Below, one piece after another: positions 41,537 to 50,306 of a stretch of 64,000 bases of DNA (positions within the stretch are counted from its first letter, which is position 1; each line of letters starts with the position of its first letter). Location of the stretch: NCBI RefSeq assembly GCF_014230145.1, contig NZ_JACHVC010000013.1, positions 62,001 through 126,000 of the forward strand, in the 5' to 3' direction. Source of the stretch: Pelagicoccus albus (lineage in GTDB: Bacteria; Verrucomicrobiota; Verrucomicrobiia; Opitutales; Opitutaceae). A program made the translations under genes and the position numbers. The notes beneath the pieces are model-generated. The model made no database searches, was not told where the DNA came from, and was given only the letters and a program-made list of their open reading frames with translations.

Positions 41537-42954
41537 CCACTACACGAGAGAACGCGAACCAACGTCTCGCTTGGAGAGAAAAGATATCCTACGGTTTCGG
41601 GGATTTGGCCTCTGTCATGTTTTGGCAGACCTTCATGGCCTATTTGCTCTTTTTCTATACGGATGTATTCGGAATTTCGGCAGGATTGGCGGGCACGATG
41701 TTCCTTCTTAGCCGTTTGCTGGACGGGGTAAACGACCCTGCCATGGGCATGATCGCGGATCGCACCCAAACGCGCTGGGGCAAGTTCCGTCCCTACATCC
41801 TATGGTTTAGTATTCCCTTCGCGGTCCTCGGTGTCCTGACCTTCACCACGCCTGATTTTTCCTACACGGGCAAGGCTATCTGGGCTTTCATCACCTTTAA
41901 CCTATTGATGATCCTGTATACGGTAATCAATATTCCGTACACCTCGATGCTCGGCGTTTTGACCTCCAATCCGAACGAGCGCACGAGCTTGGCTCAGGTT
42001 AAATTCCTTTTCGCGTTCATCGCAGGTGCAGCTGTATCCGCTACGTTGTTACCGATGACGAAGGCTTTGGGAGGTGATAATGCTGCCAAGGGCTGGCAGT
42101 TGTCCTTCGTCGTCTACGGGATTCTCTTTGTCGTTTTCTTTCTCATTACTTTCTTGGGAACCAAGGAACGCGTAAAACCAATCGCTGATGAAAAAAACAA
42201 GATTGGTGACGACTTGAAGGCGCTGTTTTCAAATCGGCCCTGGATCATTCTGTTGCTAGCGACTTTAACGCTAATTCTTTTCATCGCGACTCGCATCACC
42301 GTAATGGCTCACTACTTCAAGTACTTCGTGGGCCCGCAAACAGTAAGTCTACCTGACTGGCTGGGCGGAACTCGGGAGATGTCCTTCGAAGTGCTCGTTT
42401 CCGCTTTTAACACGACAGGGCAAATCTCCTCCATCGTAGGTGTCTTGCTAGTGGGCGTGTTTTCTAGGATGTGCGGCAGTCGCAAGCAGGCCTTCTCGAT
42501 TCTGCTCGGTATTTCGATTATCAGTACAGCTGTTTACCAGTTTCTTGGTCCAGATCAAATCGGAGCGATATTCTTCTTCCAGATTCTTCTTTGCGTAACC
42601 AGTGGCCCCTTAAGTCCCTTGCTGTGGTCGATGTATGCGGACACGGCAGACTATGGGGAGTGGAAGTCCGGACACCGTAGCACTGGCTTGGTTTTCTCCG
42701 CTTCAACCATGGGGCAAAAGGTTGGCTGGGCCATCGGATCAGCTGTCGCGGGCTGGCTGCTTTCCGCCGTTGGCTTCCAGTCCAATGTAGAGCAAACTCC
42801 GGAAGCTCTTGGTGGACTCGTCCTCTTGGTAGGGCTTATCCCGGCCGGCTTTGGAGTTCTATCCCTCGTGGTACTGGCCTTCTATCCGCTCAATGAAGCC
42901 AAGGTAAAACAAATCGGAGCGGAGCTCGACGAGCGAAGAGACGGTATCGCCTAA
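41533..42954 (+). CDS. GPH-family sugar:cation symporter (MFS)
   Basis: 473 residues with about 12 helices. The GPH hallmark is visible in REKISYGFGDLASVMFWQTF and LDGVNDPAMGMIADRTQTRWGKFRPYILW. ATG 41533 overlaps the fucosidase stop (ATGA), so translation is coupled. The family imports di- and monosaccharides, glycosides or hexuronides with H+ or Na+ across the inner membrane. Being wedged between fucosidase and sialidase-like genes, it may carry a released sugar or Man-beta-GlcNAc-type disaccharide to the cytoplasmic beta-mannosidase; this substrate is an inference. It ends 25 bp before the next gene. Confidence 0.9.
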   Translation: MTTTRENANQRLAWREKISYGFGDLASVMFWQTFMAYLLFFYTDVFGISAGLAGTMFLLSRLLDGVNDPAMGMIADRTQTRWGKFRPYILWFSIPFAVLGVLTFTTPDFSYTGKAIWAFITFNLLMILYTVINIPYTSMLGVLTSNPNERTSLAQVKFLFAFIAGAAVSATLLPMTKALGGDNAAKGWQLSFVVYGILFVVFFLITFLGTKERVKPIADEKNKIGDDLKALFSNRPWIILLLATLTLILFIATRITVMAHYFKYFVGPQTVSLPDWLGGTREMSFEVLVSAFNTTGQISSIVGVLLVGVFSRMCGSRKQAFSILLGISIISTAVYQFLGPDQIGAIFFFQILLCVTSGPLSPLLWSMYADTADYGEWKSGHRSTGLVFSASTMGQKVGWAIGSAVAGWLLSAVGFQSNVEQTPEALGGLVLLVGLIPAGFGVLSLVVLAFYPLNEAKVKQIGAELDERRDGIA

Positions 42955-42979
42955 GGAAAAAGGAGAAGGGAAAACGCGT

Positions 42980-44056
42980 ATGGCCAAGAGTCGAATAGGA
43001 AGCTGTGTATTGGGAATTTTGATATGCCTAATACCTCTTTGTGAAACCCTAAAGGCTGACCCTGTCGTGAAGTCCGAGTTTATCTACGATGTCGGTCCGT
43101 ATCCATCCGTTCACGCTTCGACTATCGTAGAGACGAGCGAGGGCTCCTTGCTGACCGCTTGGTTCGGGGGAACCGGTGAATCTCGCGACGACGTCTGCAT
43201 TTACCTCTCGCGATACGAAGACGGAGAATGGACAAGTGCGTCAGCCGTGGCAGACGGGGTGCAGGGTGACGGGTCGCGTTTTCCCTCTTGGAATCCTGTG
43301 CTATTCCAAGCCAAAGACGGACCGCTAATTCTTTTCTACAAGGTCGGGCCTTGGCCCGCCGCATGGTGGGGCATGATGAAAACGTCGGAGGATGACGGCC
43401 GCACTTGGAGTGCTCCCCACAAGTTGCCGGAGGGAGTTTTAGGTCCCATCAAAAACAAACCTATTCAGCTGGCTGACGGCACCCTCATCGCTCCTTCCAG
43501 TACGGAAGACCCGGGTGAAGGAGGAGCGGGTTGGCAGGTCCAGATCGAGCTTAGCAAAGACCTTGGGAAGACCTGGCAAGTGGTGGGTCCGCTGAATACC
43601 AAGGAAGAGTTTAACGCAATCCAGCCCTCGATCCTAGTACACGAGGGAGGTCGGCTGCAGATTCTTTGCCGCACCATGGAAAAGCAGTTGGTCACCAGCT
43701 GGTCGGAGGATAATGGTCTAAGCTGGTCTAAGCTGAAGCCAACCGGGCTGCATAATCCAAATTCGGGTTCGGATGCAGTAACGCTGAAAGACGGACGGCA
43801 GCTGCTCGTCTACAATATGCGTGACGGCCTAAAGACGCCGGAGGGGATGGGTGAGATGGATCGTTGTCCGTTGAACGTTTCACTGTCCGAGGACGGTGTG
43901 AATTGGGAGATGGTCCTAGTTTTGGAAGATAAGCCATTGCCATCTGGATACGCTTATCCGGCCGTTATACAGACCAGCGATGGACTGGTGCACATCACCT
44001 ACACCTGGGACCGCCAAAAGATTAAGCACGTGGTTCTAGATCCCGCCGAACTATGA
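42980..44056 (+). CDS. BNR-repeat sialidase-like protein, secreted
   Basis: 358 residues with a signal peptide (MAKSRIGSCVLGILICLIPL). The start follows AAGGAGAAGGG. The body is a six-bladed propeller of the BNR type: SVHASTIVETSEGSLLTAWF, Asp-boxes SEDDGRTWSAP and SEDNGLSWSKL, and QPSILVHEGGRLQILCRT. Classical GH33 sialidases carry an N-terminal FRIP arginine motif, which I cannot find here, so true sialic acid release is doubtful; related BNR-like families act on other sugars or bind them. Expected location is the periplasm. It is the last gene of the receptor operon, convergent with the second AraC gene 30 bp away. Confidence 0.7.
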   Translation: MAKSRIGSCVLGILICLIPLCETLKADPVVKSEFIYDVGPYPSVHASTIVETSEGSLLTAWFGGTGESRDDVCIYLSRYEDGEWTSASAVADGVQGDGSRFPSWNPVLFQAKDGPLILFYKVGPWPAAWWGMMKTSEDDGRTWSAPHKLPEGVLGPIKNKPIQLADGTLIAPSSTEDPGEGGAGWQVQIELSKDLGKTWQVVGPLNTKEEFNAIQPSILVHEGGRLQILCRTMEKQLVTSWSEDNGLSWSKLKPTGLHNPNSGSDAVTLKDGRQLLVYNMRDGLKTPEGMGEMDRCPLNVSLSEDGVNWEMVLVLEDKPLPSGYAYPAVIQTSDGLVHITYTWDRQKIKHVVLDPAEL

Positions 44057-44085
44057 GAAAAGGCGAGGCACAGGGTTCATGGCTC

Positions 44086-44997
44086 TTAAGAGTCGGTCGA
44101 AGGCGTCGGAGGGTTCCCAATTCTGCGGTATTCGCTGGGAGACATACCGTAGGCATGGGCAAAGGCTCGGCTAAAAGTATAGACGGAAGTGAATCCACAG
44201 TTTTCGGCGATCTCGGAAATCCGGCTGGTGCCAAGTCGCAACATACCGCAGGCTTTTTCAAGCCGGAGTTGCCGGAGGTGTCTGCCCAGGCTGATGCCGC
44301 ACGACTCCCTGAAGCGAGCTCGCAGGTGGCTCTCGCTGATACCGACCGTCGCCGCCATCTCCTTAGCGCTGGGCATTTCCCTCGAGCTCAAAGCCATCTG
44401 ATTGACGCGAGAGAGAAGGGTGCTCGGAGCGGGTTGCGTCCCTTCCGTGCGGACAATCGGTTCCACCAAACGGATACGCTCCAGCATAAGCCGAAAAACT
44501 GCCACCGAGAGGTCGTCATTTCCCGGAAGCAAGTAGGCCTGAATCAGGTCATGAGCGAGTCTTTCCAAATTAGGGGAAAGCACAAATGGACTGTAGCGGA
44601 AACGTTCGAGATCGGAAACATCCTCGATGTCGAAAGTAACAAAAAACCACAGCAGGTCTTCGCTTTCTGGGGCCGAGTAGTCGTGAAACTGGAACGGGAA
44701 AACGAGCAAGGCCTCCCCCGGATTCAAGGGAATGTTTCGGTCGTCCACACAAACCGTTGCGGCGGTTTTGAGATTCATAATGAGCACGCAGCGATGGTGC
44801 AGAGCTCTTCCGTTTTGGGGGCGGTTAAGGTCTGATGCTGCGAGGCGACAAAAGCACACGATGTTGTCCACGTTCGGTCGGGCGGAAGCCTGTTTGCCGA
44901 TCAGCTGAACCATGGGAGAGGGAAGCAGCGGGATCATTTTCTCCAGATCCTGCGGGGTTTCATCTTCAGATCCTATCATTTTTGCTAAATCACTCAT
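44086..44997 (-). CDS. AraC-family regulator 2
   Basis: 303 residues. The cupin-like domain spans about 40-150 (RALHHRCVLIMNLKTAATVCVDDRNIPLNPGEALLVFPFQFHDY is its heart, in two strands) and the two HTH motifs about 210-300 (AKEMAATVGISESHLRARFRE; RISEIAENCGFTSVYTFSRAF), ending YGMSPSEYRR. It is divergent from the GH20 gene across 168 bp and convergent with the sialidase-like gene, so the following GH20-to-GH2 operon is its probable target. It resembles the third AraC (60.6 kb) closely in the sensor domain, indicating duplication and perhaps related inducers. The inducing sugar is unknown. Confidence 0.9.
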   Translation of the reverse strand: MSDLAKMIGSEDETPQDLEKMIPLLPSPMVQLIGKQASARPNVDNIVCFCRLAASDLNRPQNGRALHHRCVLIMNLKTAATVCVDDRNIPLNPGEALLVFPFQFHDYSAPESEDLLWFFVTFDIEDVSDLERFRYSPFVLSPNLERLAHDLIQAYLLPGNDDLSVAVFRLMLERIRLVEPIVRTEGTQPAPSTLLSRVNQMALSSREMPSAKEMAATVGISESHLRARFRESCGISLGRHLRQLRLEKACGMLRLGTSRISEIAENCGFTSVYTFSRAFAHAYGMSPSEYRRIGNPPTPSTDS

Positions 44998-45056
44998 CGT
45001 TTTTGCGATTCTTTAGCAAGACCGATACCGCTATTATCCATAACGTAGCTTTCGGT

Positions 45057-45083
45057 CATTTTTTCCTGAAAATATCCCATTTT
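45057..45083. promoter_or_regulatory. Possible AraC-type site, direct repeat CATTTT
   Basis: CATTTT occurs at 45057-45062 and 45078-45083, 21 bp apart, in the divergent gap between AraC 2 and the GH20 gene. The spacing suits an AraC-type dimer, but a 6-bp AT-rich repeat may be chance. Confidence 0.25.
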
Positions 45084-45165
45084 GTAAAAAACGAAGCGAA
45101 CAGCTGCTCAAATTTGAAACGCGATGGCTGCCTAACCAACCGTAAAACCGTAATATATCCGCTGC

Positions 45166-47265
45166 ATGAATACACTTTTTCGACCTAAGAATTTTCTCCT
45201 AAGCAAGAAGCACAGCCACTGCCGTTCGGCCAAAATTTTCGCCTTTTCAATCTCCGCCTTTTTTATGTCTATTTCTTCACTACACGCAGAGTATTCGTCA
45301 AACTTGATGCCGGTTCCGGCAGAGATCAAAAACCTTGAAGGCAAGTTTGTATTGGGTAGCGATTTCCCGGTTGCTGTCGAAGGAGCGACGTCTGAGGCTC
45401 TGGAGAAAGCGGTTTTCCGCAGTCTTCGCCGACTAGAGCACCGGACTGGTCTCGTATTCGGTCGAGCGCCTGCAGGAGGCGACGTCTATGTGGAAGATGC
45501 TGCGGCAGCGAAATTGGTAATCGTTGCCAAGAAGGCCAGCCCGGACTTGCCGGTTTTAGGTGAAGACGAATCCTATTTCCTGTCCGTAAGCGAATCAGGA
45601 ATACGCATCGAGTCCGAGACAACGACGGGTGCGCAAAGAGCTTTGCAAACTGTTTTTCAATTGCTCGATTCAGATCAGGAAAACTGGTTTTTTAGCGCTC
45701 TAGAAATCAATGACTCACCTCGTTTCGCATGGAGAGGCCTGATGCTCGACCCGTGCCGCCACTGGCAGCCAATCGAGGTTATCAAGCGGAACCTCGATGG
45801 AATGGCACTCGTGAAGATGAACGTGCTTCACTTGCACCTCTCGGACGACCAAGGTTTCCGTGTAGAAAGCAAGGTTCACCCGAAGTTGCATGAGTTGGGC
45901 TCGGATGGAAACTACTACACGCAGACTGAGATCAAGGAGATCATCGACTACGCAGCGGAGCGCGGCATACGCGTCGTGCCGGAGTTCGATATTCCAGGCC
46001 ATGCTTCGAGTTGGGTAGTGGGTTATCCCGAATTGGCCAGCGGTCCGGGACCGTACTACATTGAACGTAAGTGGGGCGTGTTTGACCCAACTTTGGATCC
46101 GACCAACGAAAAGGTATACGAGTTTCTCGATACGCTTTTCGAAGAGATGACCGGAGTTTTCCCTGATCCTTACTTCCACATCGGAGGGGACGAGAACAAT
46201 GGAAACCAATGGTCTGCCAACGAGCGTATCCAAAAGTTTGTTAAGGAAAATGATCTTGAGGACAACCACGGTTTGCAGGCGTACTTCAATCGTCGCCTGA
46301 ACGAGATACTTTCGAAGTACAACCGTAAGCTTGTTGGTTGGGACGAAATCTTGCATCCGGACATCCCGCAGTCCGCTATTATCCAGTCCTGGCGGGGAGC
46401 GGAAGGCTTAGCAGCCGCTGCCAAAGCAGGACATAACGTGATCCTCTCTAACGGTTACTACATCGACCTTATCCATCCAGCTAAGGATCACTACCTGAAC
46501 GATCCGCTGCCCGAGGGACATGGATTGAGCGAAGAAGAGCAGGCTCGTGTACTTGGAGGCGAAGCGACCATGTGGGCTGAGTGGGTTTCTCCAGAAACCA
46601 TCGACTCTCGTGTTTGGCCACGAACCGCAGCCATCGCGGAGCGCCTTTGGTCAAGTGGATCGGTCAAGGATGTAGATGATATGTATCGTAGACTCGACTA
46701 CATCAGCAACCGTCTAAGCGACATCGGTCTGTTGCACGACGCGAATCAAGATCTATTGGTTGATCGCTACGCAGGAGACCGAGCAAGTGCTGAAAGCAAA
46801 GAGGCGATTCACGAACTTCTGACCATGATCGAGCCCGTGAAGGGCTACGAACGCAGCAGGCAGCAGCCCCTGATGAACCAGTATATTCCTCTGACAGGTC
46901 TCGCTGATGCGGCTCGTCCAGACAGCAGATTGAGCCGTCAGTTCGACAACGCGGTTGACGCGGTAATCGCAGGGGATAAAGAGCTCTCTAGCCTTTCGCA
47001 GTTCCTTGGCACCTTTTCTGAAATTGCGTCAAAACTTGAATCTGCTGCTTCCGAGCTCGGACCACGCAGCACTGAGATCCTCGCCCTTTCCAAGCAAATC
47101 AAAGAGCTTTCAATCCTAGGCACTTCACTGGTCAGCGGAGACAAGAGCGGGCTTTCCAAATCGGAAGTAGAGACACAGTTGACTGAACTTTCTACGCCAG
47201 TTGCTGCTGTGGATATTCCTGCAGTGAAGGCCGTGGAAAAGCTCTACGCACATCTGAATAAGTAA
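45166..47265 (+). CDS. GH20 beta-N-acetylhexosaminidase
   Basis: 699 residues. The N-terminal 42 residues hold a hydrophobic export signal (IFAFSISAFFMSISSLHAEYS). A GH20b alpha/beta domain precedes the barrel; in the barrel RFAWRGLMLDPCRHWQPIEV, VLHLHLSDDQGFRVES, RVVPEFDIPGHA and the catalytic pair HIGGDENNGNQW (Asp342, Glu343) are visible, then the sugar-tryptophans GEATMWAEW. It removes terminal beta-GlcNAc or GalNAc through substrate-assisted catalysis in the periplasm. The C-terminal ~150 residues after the barrel are helical and unassigned. It is the first gene of the third operon and probably acts on GlcNAc branches exposed after galactose removal. Confidence 0.93.
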   Translation: MNTLFRPKNFLLSKKHSHCRSAKIFAFSISAFFMSISSLHAEYSSNLMPVPAEIKNLEGKFVLGSDFPVAVEGATSEALEKAVFRSLRRLEHRTGLVFGRAPAGGDVYVEDAAAAKLVIVAKKASPDLPVLGEDESYFLSVSESGIRIESETTTGAQRALQTVFQLLDSDQENWFFSALEINDSPRFAWRGLMLDPCRHWQPIEVIKRNLDGMALVKMNVLHLHLSDDQGFRVESKVHPKLHELGSDGNYYTQTEIKEIIDYAAERGIRVVPEFDIPGHASSWVVGYPELASGPGPYYIERKWGVFDPTLDPTNEKVYEFLDTLFEEMTGVFPDPYFHIGGDENNGNQWSANERIQKFVKENDLEDNHGLQAYFNRRLNEILSKYNRKLVGWDEILHPDIPQSAIIQSWRGAEGLAAAAKAGHNVILSNGYYIDLIHPAKDHYLNDPLPEGHGLSEEEQARVLGGEATMWAEWVSPETIDSRVWPRTAAIAERLWSSGSVKDVDDMYRRLDYISNRLSDIGLLHDANQDLLVDRYAGDRASAESKEAIHELLTMIEPVKGYERSRQQPLMNQYIPLTGLADAARPDSRLSRQFDNAVDAVIAGDKELSSLSQFLGTFSEIASKLESAASELGPRSTEILALSKQIKELSILGTSLVSGDKSGLSKSEVETQLTELSTPVAAVDIPAVKAVEKLYAHLNK

Positions 47266-47302
47266 ATCGTTTCACGTTAAGCAATTCGGAAGACAGAGGG
47301 AA

Positions 47303-50302
47303 ATGAATACACGAGGAAATGTGATTGGGAGCGTTATGGTCGCTCTAGCGGGAGTCTTTTTTATAGTGTGCGCCTTATTCACCAGCGGATGCGGTGGGTC
47401 GAGCGAGACAGTGTCGGCGAAACAGCCGGTGGACTATGTCGATCCTTTTATCGGCACAGGTGGTCATGGCCACACTTTCCCAGGGGCCACTGCTCCTTTC
47501 GGAATGGTGCAGGCGAGTCCTGATACTCGCATACTTGGTTGGGACGCTGTATCAGGATACCACTACACGGATAACTTCATCTATGGCTTTTCGCACACGC
47601 ACTTGAGTGGTGTGGGAATTCCAGACTACTGTGACATCCTTGTAATGCCACAGGCAGGCGAGGGGACAATCGCAACCCCAATTCCAGAAGAGGACATTAA
47701 CGGCTATGGAGCCCATTTCAGTCACGATCAGGAAACCGCTAGTCCTGGCTTCTACTCAGTACATCTGAAAGAGCCCAATATTGATGTTCAGTTAACTACC
47801 ACCGAGCGCGTTGCCCTGCATCAGTACACCTTTAACGATACCTCCTCAGAACAGTCGGTTGTCATTGACTTGGCCCACCGCGATAAGGTTATCGACTCCT
47901 TTGTGGAAGTTCGTGGCGACAGAGATTTAGTTGGCTACCGACACAGTTCCGCATGGGCACCAACCCAAAAGCTGTTTTTCGCGATCCGCTTTGAGCGCCC
48001 AATCAAAAGCCTCAGCATTTTCGAAGACGGAACAGGCGTCGAGGGTAAGTCAACTCAAGGTAAGGCTTTGAGGGCTCTGCTCAATTTTGACCAAGCGGCG
48101 GATACAATTCAAATGAAGGTGGCGCTTTCACCTGTCAGTATCGAAGGAGCTATCAAAAATTTGGATACTGAGATGCCAAGTTGGGATTTTGATTCGATAC
48201 ACGCTAACACTCGGGATACTTGGAACAATCTCCTAGAAAAGATCGAAATCGAGACAGAGGACGAGGCAAAGAAGACGATTTTCTATTCGGCCCTCTACCA
48301 CACCTACGTTAGCCCGAATCTATTCAGCGATGTAGATGGGTCCTATCGTGGACGCGACGACCAGATCCACAAAGCTGATCATCCCTATTATACGGTTTTC
48401 TCCCTCTGGGACACTTTTCGGTCCTTGCATCCATTGATGACAATTCTCGAGCCTGAGGCCACAGAGGATTGGGTTAAAACCTTCCTGCTCATGCACGAAC
48501 AAGGCGGTCTGCTTCCGGTTTGGGATCTCGCTGGCAATGAAACCTTTTGCATGAACGGTTATCACTCTGTCTCAGTCATAGCGGACGCCTACCTAAAGGG
48601 TATCCAAGGATTCGACACGGAACTCGCTCTCGAGGCGATGCAGAATAGCGCCAACCAAAGCCATTTCGGTTTGAATGGTTATAACTCAGTTGGCTATGTC
48701 GGTCGTGACCACGGACGGGAAGGGGTATCTAGAACCCTTGAGTACACCTACGATGACTGGTGTATCGCAGTGTTCGCCGACGCGATTGGAAATGCGGACG
48801 TGAGTTCGACCTTCTTCAAGCGGGCATTGAATTACAAAAACCTGTATTCTCCTGAAGACGGATTCTTCCGAGCTCGTGAGAATGGTGGTTGGTACGAGCC
48901 ATTTGACGAAAACGAGATCAACTTCAACTACACGGAAGGCAACGCATGGCACTACCGCTTCGCCGTTCCTCACGACGTTCGCGGGCTAGTCGAACTTTAT
49001 GGAGGGGACGAGAATTTCAAAAACGCCCTCGACGCACTCTTCAATGCACCCTCAGACCTCGCGGGTCGCCACCAGCCTGACGTGTCTGGCCTTATCGGAC
49101 AGTATGCACACGGTAACGAGCCTAGCCACCATGTCGCTTACTTGTACAACTACATTGGCGTACCTTCCGAGACGCAACGTCGCATTAGGGAAACGCTTCT
49201 AACTATGTATTCAACTGATCCTGACGGTCTCAGCGGTAACGAAGACTGTGGCCAGATGTCAGCTTGGTACATCTTGAGTTCTATTGGTATTTACCAAGTC
49301 GCTCCTGGATCCTTGCAGTACTCGATCGGCAGCCCCTTGTTCGACAAGGCATCCATTGATTTGGGGAACGGAAAAGCCTTCACCGTTATCGCCAAGAACC
49401 AAGCGGACGAGAACGCGTATATCCAGTCGATCAGCTTGAATGGTAAACCGCTCGAACGCTCCTACCTGACTCACGAAGAGATCATGAGCGGCTCGACGCT
49501 TGAGCTTACCATGGGAGCCGAGCCAAACTTGGATTGGGCAACGGATGTTGCTAATCGACCGATGACTTCCAACGAAGCGGCAGCGCTCGTTCCCGCGCCT
49601 CTGATCACCTCTCCTCGCGCCTTCAAGGATTCCACCGAGATCGTCATGACCAGCCTAGAGCCGGGCACTGAAATCTGGTACACTTTGGATGGAAGCGAGC
49701 CAAAGGTAGGAGAATCGAATCTCTACACCGGACCTTTCACGCTTGAAGACACGACCTACATGGCGGCCATCGCCAGTAAGAATGGAGTGGGTAGTACCAC
49801 CGCGCTGGCTGAGACGCATCGTTTCGACGCACGTTTGCATGTAGAAGTGAATACACCGATTCACCCTCAATACACGGCAGGTGGCCCAGCAGGTCTCGTA
49901 GACGGAATTATAGGAACGGCAGACTTCACGACCGGACGCTGGCAAGGCTACGAAGATACCGATTTGGAGGTAGTCGTAGATTTGGGCGAGATCGGTGATA
50001 TCGAATCTGCCGAAGTTGGTTTCCTTGAGGACCCAGATTCTTACATACGCTATCCAAACGACGTGGAGTTCGCCGTCTCAGTTGACGGAGAAAACTACGA
50101 AGTCGTGCAAACCGTTTCCATTCCAACTAGCGGACCAGACGTACGCGAAAGCAGTACGCGTCGTATCCAAATGACAACGCCAAGCGAGGGACGTTACCTC
50201 CGAGTGCGAGCAACTAGCCCAGGCGACGTGCAAGCCTGGAGCTCAACCGAAATGATCAAAAGCTTCCTTTTCTGTGATGAAATCCAAGTTGACTGGCAAT
50301 AG
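47303..50302 (+). CDS. GH92 alpha-mannosidase, probable lipoprotein, with C-terminal add-on domains
   Basis: 999 residues. A signal ends at LFTSGCGG (Cys30), a weak lipobox. The GH92 part (about 40-740) shows FIGTGGHGHTFPGATAPFGM, VSGYHYTDNFIYGFSHTHLSGVG, YFSLWDTFRSLHP-like region, VWDLAGNETFCMNGYHSV and SGNEDCGQMSAWYILSSIG (calcium/catalytic region). It releases alpha-linked mannose by inversion with Ca2+. After it come a chitobiase-type CHB_HEX_C domain (about 770-850, PGTEIWYTLDGSEPKVGESN) and an F5/8-type domain (about 860-995), both carbohydrate-binding. A GNET motif like this is typical of exo-alpha-mannosidases of this family; linkage preference is not proved. It lies 37 bp after the GH20 gene and 4 bp before the next fucosidase. 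Confidence 0.92.
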   Translation: MNTRGNVIGSVMVALAGVFFIVCALFTSGCGGSSETVSAKQPVDYVDPFIGTGGHGHTFPGATAPFGMVQASPDTRILGWDAVSGYHYTDNFIYGFSHTHLSGVGIPDYCDILVMPQAGEGTIATPIPEEDINGYGAHFSHDQETASPGFYSVHLKEPNIDVQLTTTERVALHQYTFNDTSSEQSVVIDLAHRDKVIDSFVEVRGDRDLVGYRHSSAWAPTQKLFFAIRFERPIKSLSIFEDGTGVEGKSTQGKALRALLNFDQAADTIQMKVALSPVSIEGAIKNLDTEMPSWDFDSIHANTRDTWNNLLEKIEIETEDEAKKTIFYSALYHTYVSPNLFSDVDGSYRGRDDQIHKADHPYYTVFSLWDTFRSLHPLMTILEPEATEDWVKTFLLMHEQGGLLPVWDLAGNETFCMNGYHSVSVIADAYLKGIQGFDTELALEAMQNSANQSHFGLNGYNSVGYVGRDHGREGVSRTLEYTYDDWCIAVFADAIGNADVSSTFFKRALNYKNLYSPEDGFFRARENGGWYEPFDENEINFNYTEGNAWHYRFAVPHDVRGLVELYGGDENFKNALDALFNAPSDLAGRHQPDVSGLIGQYAHGNEPSHHVAYLYNYIGVPSETQRRIRETLLTMYSTDPDGLSGNEDCGQMSAWYILSSIGIYQVAPGSLQYSIGSPLFDKASIDLGNGKAFTVIAKNQADENAYIQSISLNGKPLERSYLTHEEIMSGSTLELTMGAEPNLDWATDVANRPMTSNEAAALVPAPLITSPRAFKDSTEIVMTSLEPGTEIWYTLDGSEPKVGESNLYTGPFTLEDTTYMAAIASKNGVGSTTALAETHRFDARLHVEVNTPIHPQYTAGGPAGLVDGIIGTADFTTGRWQGYEDTDLEVVVDLGEIGDIESAEVGFLEDPDSYIRYPNDVEFAVSVDGENYEVVQTVSIPTSGPDVRESSTRRIQMTTPSEGRYLRVRATSPGDVQAWSSTEMIKSFLFCDEIQVDWQ

Positions 50303-50306
50303 CTCT

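Noticed and set aside
34791-44056. SusC/SusD-type polysaccharide utilisation locus
   Set aside because: The receptor plug is of the Xanthomonas/Caulobacter type and no SusD-like lipoprotein gene follows it.
44053-44835. A plus-strand frame continuing after the sialidase-like gene
   Set aside because: It is antisense to AraC 2 and lacks any family pattern.
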